Assembly (NCBI GenBank): GCA_947846985.1
Contig: CANTUZ010000002.1
Coordinates: 152,577,889 to 152,641,888 of the forward strand
Source of the DNA: Fratercula arctica
Taxonomy: Eukaryota; Chordata; Aves; Charadriiformes; Alcidae
Direction: 5' to 3'
DNA length: 64,000 bases
Positions within the stretch are counted from its first letter, which is position 1, and the number at the start of each line of letters is the position of its first letter. A model generated the notes under the pieces. It did no database searches, was not told where the DNA came from, and worked only from the letters and a program-made list of their open reading frames with translations. The position numbers and the translations under genes are program-made. Of this stretch, positions 54,901-64,000 are shown in pieces.

Positions 54901-57250
54901 CTGAGATTGCTAGACTTCAAACAGTCAACAGATTGAGAGTAAGTAGCTTTGCTGCTGAAGGCTTTGGAAAAAACCTCTGTTGCCTCTCATCAAATATATG
55001 TGCTTCTGATAGTTTTGTATGCAAAAGGAAACTGAACACACAGCAAAGAAAGAGCCACTGTGATCAAATGCTGCATTATAAAAAAGCTGCTGGTAGCTTC
55101 AAGGTTTCGCATTGTCAGACATTTGTCATGCAGGACTCAAGGTGAGGACTGGGTAAAAAAACCCAACACACCTCTCAAAAAAAAAAAAAAAAAAAAAAAA
55201 AGCCTCTCTAAACTCCTGCAGTTTGATTGCAGCCCTGGAGGTCTACTTCCCTCACCCAGGATCACCAGGTGCAGCTCTGAAGCAGTGGGTGGCAGGTACG
55301 AACATCACCCAGGAAGACACTGAGGCAACCGACGCCAGATGCCCCATTTGTGGTGGTGCAGATGCTGTGAGGCACAGAGGAAGCGGGACAGTCAACTGCT
55401 TGCGCTCACCCCACCACCCCCCCACTGCAGCACCCGATGTGAGGACCTCACCAGCCCACTCTCAGCAGGAGATCTCCAGATGCTTCTCCAAGCCTGGATA
55501 TGAGCTATTGCTGCAAATAACACCTTGCAGAACATATTGAGATGGGGCAGGTGATGCCACGAAGCATTTTGAGCAGTCAGTGGCTGCAGAATTGAACCCT
55601 CCTAGTCAAGAGCATTTAAATGCTGGAAAAAGGAGTGTATAGTATACATTAGGGCGATTCAAAGTGACGGAGGAGAAAGGTGTTCTGAGTTCAGATTGCT
55701 TTGCAGCAGGGACCCAGAGCAAGCTGTTTCAACAAACCTAGCAATCAAACCATCATGGGTATGAGACGAGTCTGGGTTAACAACCAGAGAGTTCAGAAGA
55801 GCAAGGATGGGCCAATAGACAAACCTACTGCCTTCCTATTTTTCTGATTTCAGACCTTTTATTGAAAAAGCTGGTAAAATGTCTAATTAAATCATTTCTC
55901 AGCTGTGGCAAAAGAATGAGTAACTCTTCAGTTTGAGAATGAGTAAAAATGGAGCCAAAATGAACACGGTGGAGAAAATTCTAGTACGTTACTTGTGATT
56001 TTCATCCACCTCATTTTCACTACATCTTTATTGGGATGTCAATTTTTATCCATAATCTGTGCTGTGCTTTCACTGATCACCTCTAATTGTTGACTGAAAT
56101 GGAGCAGACTCACCCCAGAAGTCTCCCATCTCAGCGTAACTCCCTGGGAGTTTATGTATTGGCTTGCCATAACCCAACTGGTAAAGTGTAAAGCAACCAG
56201 CTTCATCAAGGGGCAAAATGTGCATCACCTACCCAGAGTATTACCTTCTGCTCCTTTTTCTGCATTTCCTGTTTGTAGAATAAGTAATTCATAGTTACAT
56301 GCAGTTATATTTTTTGAGTAAGTCCTTTAGCAGAGAAGCTGTTGCGCCGGCGCAGTTACCATGCTGCAGGGACTCTAAATCCACCTGGCCTAATGAGGAA
56401 GTTGGTGACGCAAATGCCTCACTCCCTACACTGCAGACAAACTGCAGCACAAAAGGGAAAATTAGGCAAGTTTTTGGGCACCCAAGAACTTCTTCAGATC
56501 CGCAATAGAAGCAGGAACCTTCACGGGCATCTAACAGCAGAGAAAAGTTGTCACAGTTTGATGAGCTGTGTATCACACCATCTCTGAAGGAAATGTGGTC
56601 GGTACCTCTCAAGTGGAGAGAAATTAATAGGATGGAGAGAAAGGTGCTGAGGTAGATATCGCCTGAGGAAAGAGAAGGCAAGATAGTGTAGAAAATGTGG
56701 AGCACAGAGAGGTTATCAGGGAGAAGGGAAATTAAGTGCCATAAAAGCAATATTGCTACAGACTGAATGATTTTTGGTATGCAATAAAAATATGAATTTT
56801 AATTCCCGGGCTTATATTTGGCAGAAGTTTTGTAAGTTTCTTTGATTTGTTTTTTTGAGAGAACAAATAGGAAGAGTTTAGATTTTAGGAAGATTTTTAA
56901 AAGTCTCTACATAGCAGTATACCTTAGGAGGAATGTGTGTGTGTGAACGCATTATACTTTGCTGCTGCTTGATAATCATGTACATTCAAATAACATCTTC
57001 CCATAACCCACCACATTGTCTTCAGAGAAGACTGGCATATACACTCTGAAGAGCTGAAGAGGATGTAGCCAAGACGGTGAGTTGTTCTCAGTGGCCCTGT
57101 GTGTCTACTGGGAATGGAAGTGGCTGCTTTTACATTGGTGGAACCAGACTAAAAAATAAATCAAGTCTGTACAGTTACACTCTACTTGCAAGATCATTTC
57201 AGTTGGTGCTGCTGAAAAGGTCCTGGCTCTGCCTTCTTTGTTTCTTCCCT
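48936..57250. other. Intergenic DNA
   Basis: No gene recognised. It holds an imperfect TA/poly-A run near 50481-50510, a poly-A at about 54302-54314, a 25-base poly-A at 55177-55201, and an unsupported 151-codon minus frame at 56295-56750. Confidence 0.5.
55177..55201. repeat. Poly-A tract
   Basis: Twenty-five A preceded by cctctc. I could not identify a retrocopy upstream of it. Confidence 0.9.
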
Positions 57251-57530
57251 ATCAGGTAGTTATACACATGGATAAGATTCCCAAAGCCTTGTCTTCTCCA
57301 AGCTGGACGGTCCCAGCTCCAGGAAGATGCTCCAGTCCCTTAAACATCTTCATGGTCCTTTGCTAGACTTGTTCTAGTATGTCCGTGTCTCTCCAGTACT
57401 GGGACCCTGACCCTGGGTATAGCACCCAGACAGGTCTCACCTGTGCTGAGCAGAAGGGAAGGATTACCTCTCTCTACCTGTCGGCAACACTCCTCCAATG
57501 CAGCTCAGGATGCTGTTGGCCTACTTATTA
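57251..57530 (-). repeat. CR1 LINE internal fragment (ORF2 3' part), antisense
   Basis: acacatggataagattccc, gatgctccagtcccttaaac, atcttcatggtcctttgc, agtatgtccgtgtctctcc, gaagggaaggattacctc and ggcaacactcctccaatgca follow the reverse complement of CR1 ORF2 in order. Its 3' tail is missing. Confidence 0.92.
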
Positions 57531-60500
57531 TTTATAGCTTCTGTTTCCATCTGTAAAATCTGATATTGTATCAGGGAAGTGGTAAAATTCTCTAGAGTTT
57601 GAGGCTCTCAGAAAGTGTGCCACCAGAGCTCTTCATAATTATTTAAATCAAGGAAAATGTTTTGCTGGCAGGTAGTGACCAAAGTAATGAAAACCCCTTC
57701 AGCTGCTTCCCCCGTACCTCCCTGCACAACCAATAAATAAATACTGACTTCCCAGGGAGCCCTCTGTGAGAGGTGTGTGGGCATGCATGGGAGTGAGCAG
57801 TTTGGACAACTCCGTCCTCTGCATTAGCGATGTAGCTCTGGGTCCCTGTGGAGAGATAAAGCTCAGCAGGACCGTGGGTTGCCTACAGTCCATGTACATT
57901 AAGAGCATCTTACGATGTGTGATTCATTACAGCAAAAGGGAGGTCCCAGCCAAAGGAGATTCTAGAACTGAGGGGCCACCTGGGAGGACGAGGGAGCTCC
58001 CGTTACATTTGCATGTTATGCCTCCAAGCCTGTCTCCAAAAGACATGGCAGGGGGAAGGCGTTGGAGCAGGTGGTCCCATATAACAAGTCTGAGCCGCCG
58101 AGGCTGCCTTCCTATCACAGGGAAGAACCAGAAAGAGAAATTCAAATACAGCTGCAAAAGGAGGCCCTTTGCAGATAAAAGGAGCAAGAGAGAGCTCAGC
58201 CACAGCTACTGTGTGAGGGATGGGGAAGGTGTTTGGTCGGGGCTAGGACCTCAGGGGTCGGACCCTTTAGGGGTTCAACACTGAATAGCAGCACGCAGGG
58301 AGGTGAGTGGCGGTACCTCAACTCCTTTCTTCTCTCCAGCAGCTGAGAAAAGCCTTAGGGCATCTCAGCGACTACCAGGGAGGAAAGTTTCTGCACAGGT
58401 AGGATAAGAGGTTGGGTTCCTTTATTTTGCCTTTCTCTTCTGTAATCTTTCTCCTACTTGAAGTGCAGCTACCTATCCTTTGGCTTGACTGAAATAAGCC
58501 TGTCACATTGCCATCCCTGCCTTGCCTGGTGTTAGAAGTCTTGGGGAAGCAGGGATCCTCTTCAGCAGTGATAAGACAAATTGGAGATGTGCATAGGCAG
58601 CACCACTGGGACCTGCCACCCAGGAGGGGTGGTGGCGTGTCTCCTGCAGAGACATAAGGTGGACAAGAGGTGGTTCATAAGGCAGTTTTCCCTGGTGCCA
58701 GCTCCCAGACAGAAGTCCCATTCCAGCAGCTGAGGGACAGCTTCCAGCTCCAGGCACCCCTCCCTCTTCGCCGGCTCTTGTCACATACCTCACTTGTTTA
58801 AGAGAATGGAAAGTTCTATGCAAGGCAGTCTCCAAAAACACTTGGGTCTTTCCTGCCTCGGAGTTTGTTTTCTCTATTTTGATCCTGCTGAGATCACAGC
58901 CCAGGGCCAGCATGACTGCTCCAGCAGGTATCTTTGTCTCCTCGCATTGCCTCATCTCAGTCAATGTGGGGGAATGACCCTATCTGAGATAACCATGAAG
59001 AAAGGAGGAATTATCTCACCTCTATACTTGGCCAAGTGAAAATACCATTATCCTTCTATCATCACAGTATTTATCCATCAATCTCTTTTAGAGAATATGA
59101 GCTACCTGCTTATTTTTCTTCAAATGGTGATACCATTGCTGCATTTTGATGATTCTTCTAATACAGAGATTTCTTGCAGTCTTCCCTGGGGTTCAGGGTA
59201 TTGCTGTTCTTCAAGTAATCAGCAGGAAAATCATTAGAGAGACTTCAGAAATTAAGTATGCTCTTCCAATCTGCTAATTACTATTATTAAAGCTAACTAG
59301 CTGGGGAATTAAACTGTGCTGAAAATAGGTGTTTGATTGAAAAAAAGTCCATTTCATCATTAAACCAGCCCAGAAGCTGGGTACTGGTTCCCTGAATGGC
59401 AGTAAGGAGCAGATTATCATCAGGATGCAGATGAAGATGCAGGAGCTTTGTACAGCACTACAGCAACAAAAGCAGCTGATGTAGTGACCCTGGCAGACTG
59501 CCATCAAAGAGTTGGCAAAGGTTTGTGCTTCATCTCAGCTTCCAAATTTAAGGAGAGTGTTTAAACTTATCAGAGACAGGGGACTGAGGTAGATCCTATA
59601 CCAATTCTTGGAGAGGTAGCCGCACTTGCATCACTTTTTTCATTTAGGGGAGAAAAGCTGCATGTGAGACATTAAAGGCATCTTGTGAGACTTCCACATA
59701 CTGTGAAAAGTAGCAATAGAAGGAAATTCTCCAACACGTGATCAAATATCATTTATTTCAGAGCCATTAGGGGCTGAGCTTGATTCCCTGAATGCAGAGT
59801 CTTTCTGTTTGATAACCACAAAATATGAATGCCTCTTTTGGGTATGTACAAACAGAGACTTTGGGTTTTTTATAGTACCTCCTGCAGTTTGAATTGCATG
59901 ATTCATAACAGCAAAGACTGCAATTTTCCCAAACTCAGTCCTTCCAGTCCAAGTCAGCAATGGAGCCAAGAGAAGTGATGGAAACCAAAACTTTGTCACT
60001 GCTCGGGCTGAAAGTTTTTCTAAACCTCAGGTCCAGGGAGATTTCCCAGGATGGGAAATTTCAGCTCAAACAGTTGCAACTCAGCAAAATTACACGTGAT
60101 GGGAGACATGCTTATAAGGCAAATTGTAGAGTTGGAAGGATCCTGCCTTCAGAGCAGGCAAGTAGGTCATTCCTCATCCATTGATCTCACAGAAAGTGTT
60201 TTCTGCTTTCCAATCTATACCTTCTTCCGTGTTTCTTTGATTACTTCTTATCCTACCCATCATGGGATGGAAACGGGGATTACTTCTTTCTCCCCTGCAG
60301 GAACCTGATGTGTATTTCAAGACCTTTTTAATATTTCTGCGTCACTGCCTCTGAGTGGACCCAAGTGCTCGATCTGAGACCTCATCTGTGCTGAAAAGGG
60401 CAGCAGGGAAACCTCAGAGCCCTTGAAGACTAATTGCAAAAGTCACCTTAATAATTAGCCTGTTGTGACCAGCTGAGCTGTAGTGCCTGGGGAAAGGTGG

Positions 60501-61653
60501 GGGAGTCAGGCAAGTCCAATCACTTACTCTGTTGTCTGTGTTTCATAGGCCAGCCCAGGAGAAGGAAGAAAATGGTCAAAGAAAACTGTTTATTTTCCCC
60601 ATCATTAATCTCAGTGGATCTATAAAGCTGTTCTTAAAACTTTTCAGTTGAAAGGTGCCTGGGCAGCATAAAAGCATAAGGACAGATGTGCACAACACAT
60701 TGAATTGTGGAAGATGCCTTATTGTATCAGGGCACTTCTAAATCTTTCTTACTCCAATGTATCATTATATGCAGAGTGACCTTATGAACTATTATACGCA
60801 GAATCTGAGCGGAAGACATAGCAAGAAAAAAGCTCCTGTAAAGATTCAGAGAAAACATGGACACTTCAAAAGCCAAGTAAAGGGCAGACATGGCTTATTT
60901 GCACATCATCTAAATTCTGTGTCTTATCCTGACCTCAGATCAGATTGCAATTATTAAGTGAACTTTGTAGATCAGACACAAAATGTACCACAGTACAGTA
61001 TCCCCCAAAGACTGTGTCCGATGCAAACTCAGCCTCCCACTTCTGTTAATAGTGGATTACTTGTGACAGGCTAGGCAGAAGATTGATTATTGTTATAAAT
61101 TATTTCATGATCCCTCTTCTGGTACAATAAAAGGCAGTGATTCAGCTATCCAAAGAGCCGTGAATGAAAAGAAATGAATGACTTAGTTAAGAGTAATTCT
61201 AGATCAGAAAACGGTCGATGGAAGACTGTTGAATTAATTTAAAATTCCACTCAGTTATTTTTATTTCTGTAACGTAACTCCATCCAAAGTAAATCAGCTA
61301 TAAAGCCAGTATAAACTACACCAGTGTTCCACAGTGTAAGGTTGTACCTCAACTAACCATAGCCAGTGAAGATTTTTTGAACAATCTATTTCTATTTTAA
61401 TGTATTTTTTTAAAATAATATTAATATTTTCCCATGTTTTCTACAGACTACTGCAGTTTCTTTATCTGTGTCAATGCAGCATGAAAATATTCCAGAGGCT
61501 GGAAGAGAGAAAATGTGTAAGAGAAACTGTTTTCTACTAGTGGAAGAAATTAATGTGCTGGTTGTAAAGTGGATGTTATGTTTTCTAGAAGGAGATTTTA
61601 AGTGGATATTAAAAGGATACAGCTACATATCAATTCAAGTTTAAAGGGTTAGA

Positions 61654-61730
61654 CATGCTCTGGCAGGGGGGTTGGACTAGATGATCCCCAGAGGTCCCTT
61701 CCAACCCCTACCATTCTGTGATTCTGTGAT
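61654..61730 (+). repeat. CR1 LINE 3' end, sense
   Basis: gctctggcaggggggttgga, ctagatgatccccagaggtc, ccttccaacccctaccattc and then two attctgtg octamers. Severely 5' truncated (about 77 bp). Confidence 0.93.
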
Positions 61731-62786
61731 TTTTAAGGGAAAAAAATGAGACATTGCATTAAGCAAGCCCTGGGAGTGACCCGCCATGGAAGAGTCTTAA
61801 AGATGGGTGAGCAAGGCCCATGAAGGGAATTGTCGGCACGCAGCATCCCAGCACCAGGACTCAAGCCACTTGCCCCATCTCTGAAGCCCTAGACCTGAGT
61901 TCAACACCTAAACTCTCAGCGTGATGCATGAATCATATGGCACAAATGCCACAGGGGGGAAATAAGAGTGGTGCAGTCCTTAAGCCACAGCAGGGCATGT
62001 GACAGAGAGAAGAAGACAGGTTAAATGCATCTTTCTCTATAAGACTTTCCCCAGAGTTAATGTTTCAGTCAGGAATATCCTTTCTCACAAAAAATAGTGG
62101 AAGAAGTTGTTCATGTCCCATCACTCACTAAATGGAGCATTAACCCCGTGATGGCAAAATTTCAGCTTGAGAAGACTGAAGTATAAATCCTGTTCCTTTC
62201 TTTTCTGTAGTTGAAAATAAAATTTGAGTTTTTCTTTTTGCCTAATTTCTCAGTCATAAAGCAATCTCTTGTTTGGTTCGTAAGAAAAAGCCACTTCTGT
62301 GGGCTTGAATATAGCTAAAATAATGCCATTTTGTGTATGCAGACTACCTGTTGCTTAAATGAGCTTAAATAAGACACATTACCTTGTCTCACTGTTGGTT
62401 TTGCTCTCCCCATGCCAATAGAAAAGGATGTAAATTCAATCAGACCCCTGACTGCTGTTGCTGGGATACTCTAAGCAAGTAAGTGCAGGACAAGGCAAAA
62501 TAAAGGATGTGATACTGAAACTAACAAGTGACAAAGCATCTCAGATGCAAAACTTCACAGTAAAGGACCTAAATGATAGATAGAAATCACTTTATTTAAG
62601 ATTCATCCATATCAAGGCATTTAAAGTTAACCAACTGGATGTTAACAATATTTTAAATTGAAAGGAAAACACAGCAAAAAGAGAGGCTGGGATCTGAAGA
62701 CTGAAGGCCCATCAAGCATGTTATAAGAATTACCCTCATCCTGTGGCTGGAGGCTTGGCCAGTGAATTCCTGAGCAAGAAGAGATG

Positions 62787-62826
62787 TCATAGAATCATAG
62801 AATCTGTTGGGTTGGAAGGGATCTTT
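62787..62826 (-). repeat. CR1 LINE 3' tip, antisense
   Basis: tcatagaatcatagaatc followed by tgttgggttggaagggatct is the reverse complement of the CR1 3' terminus and its tail octamers. Only about 40 bp remain. Confidence 0.8.
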
Positions 62827-64000
62827 TGTTTTTCTGCTTTACCTAATCTGGCAATAATTAATGTAACCTGTATGACAAGGTTCCAGGGTATTCTTTGTTA
62901 TCTTTGCCTGTCCAATTAAAACAATGGTGTAACAGGTTAAGTGGTTATTAACATATGTAAAAGATAAACCCTTTTAACTGAGAATTGAGCAATGACATAT
63001 ATAGTATCTAGGAATACGAACATTTCCCTGGGAATCAGGGTGCTTTTGTCAGATGTAAAGGGTATTTGAGTAATGACTGTCGCGTTTACAGGAATGATGG
63101 TCTTAAATAAGGCTTCAAGTAGATTTGTAATGTCACTTGATATTATGGAACCTGATATTATTGAGTTTGCTTTTATTGAATATCAAAGCCATAACCTGAA
63201 AGCATTTCCATGAAGTGTTCTTCTTCAGACAGGGCATAAGTACATCTCCATACAGCCATATCGCAGCTATCGGGTACCAGCTCTCAAGTATCCCCAGCTG
63301 TCATAAATCCAGTGGGAAGACAATTGCCTCTGGTTCTCTCTGCCAAGGACTGGGATGGTGGCAGCCACTTTAATCTGCTTCTGTCAAGCTGGTCAAAAGT
63401 TGGATTTTATATAAAAATAGGAGAGGGATCATAATTAATTGGATTTAGGGTACTACATCTGTCTGAGGGTGACTCCAAAAATTACAATGTGGAATTGACT
63501 GTAATTACTATAGACTCCGTAATGAAAACTATTTTAATAATAACAGAAGCCAGGTCGTCCTGTAGCCTGGGTAGGTTTGCACCTGCACACTGTTCCTCTG
63601 AAAGGCATGGTAAGGAGTTATGACTGGGGCTTTTCCCAGGTCTTTCTTTCAGAACAGGGTGAAAACGTGACCTCCAGGAAAGGGAGCAGCTTTGCAGCCC
63701 TGGAAATTGATCTCTTTTGCATATTGTTCAGGGATCATTCCAGGGTTAATCGTGCAGTTGTAATTTCCACCTACCCATCCATCCATCACTGGACTGCAAA
63801 GCTGACTTTGAAGGCTCATTCCTAGGGTGAAGAAGTCACCACTTCACTCATTGGGCTGTTCACAGAGCAGTGTTGTGAAGCCTTGTCAACTAGCAAAAGG
63901 AATAGAGCTGCTATTTGGTGTTAACTGCTTAAGAAGGATCAGACCCCACTCCTGGAATTGCCTGGAGGACTCATGTGCCCAGGGAACATGACGTTGGATA

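Larger units (their letters stand above)
57531..64000. other. Intergenic DNA
   Basis: No gene recognised. Open frames at 57766-58284 (+, 172 codons) and 58503-58964 (-, 153 codons) look like chance frames in GC-richer DNA. Two short CR1 ends are present. From about 61100 the DNA turns AT-rich. Confidence 0.5.

Noticed and set aside
56295..56750. 151-codon minus-strand frame
   Set aside because: Composition and length are compatible with chance; no recognised motif and no neighbouring exon.

Overview
The window is vertebrate genomic DNA, almost certainly from a bird. It has GT-AG introns, low coding density and several CR1 retrotransposon ends carrying the bird-type ATTCTATG tail. It also holds a solo LTR built like those of avian alpharetroviruses. 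There is nothing prokaryotic here, and no CRISPR array, tRNA or rRNA gene that I can recognise.

Positions 371-41760 (+ strand) hold the 3' two-thirds of one ferlin gene, which I call FER1L6 (fer-1-like 6, a type II ferlin related to otoferlin). I found 27 coding exons. All 26 introns between them are GT-AG, and the phases agree at every junction. The joined coding sequence is 3,723 nt, or 1,240 residues plus a TAA stop. In order it encodes the end of the central FerB-type region, a C2 domain, a second C2-like domain without an acidic calcium site, a lysine-rich linker, a C2 domain with a complete five-aspartate calcium site, a last C2 domain, and a C-terminal membrane anchor. The 5' part of the gene lies upstream of the window. 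Residue numbers given below count from the first whole codon of the exon at 371.

The introns hold CR1 fragments in both orientations, traces of older CR1/L3-like LINEs, a (TA)18 microsatellite, a perfect 51-bp tandem duplication and a 13-bp perfect inverted repeat. Intron 26 carries a 460-bp solo LTR, antisense to the gene, with a perfect 6-bp target-site duplication.

From 41761 to 64000 I see the presumed 3' UTR and then about 20 kb of intergenic DNA with four more CR1 pieces and no convincing gene. The longest open frames there (151-172 codons) are about what chance would give in a window this size. I found no previously undescribed system. The best-supported non-genic discovery is the solo LTR; the gene model itself is the main content.
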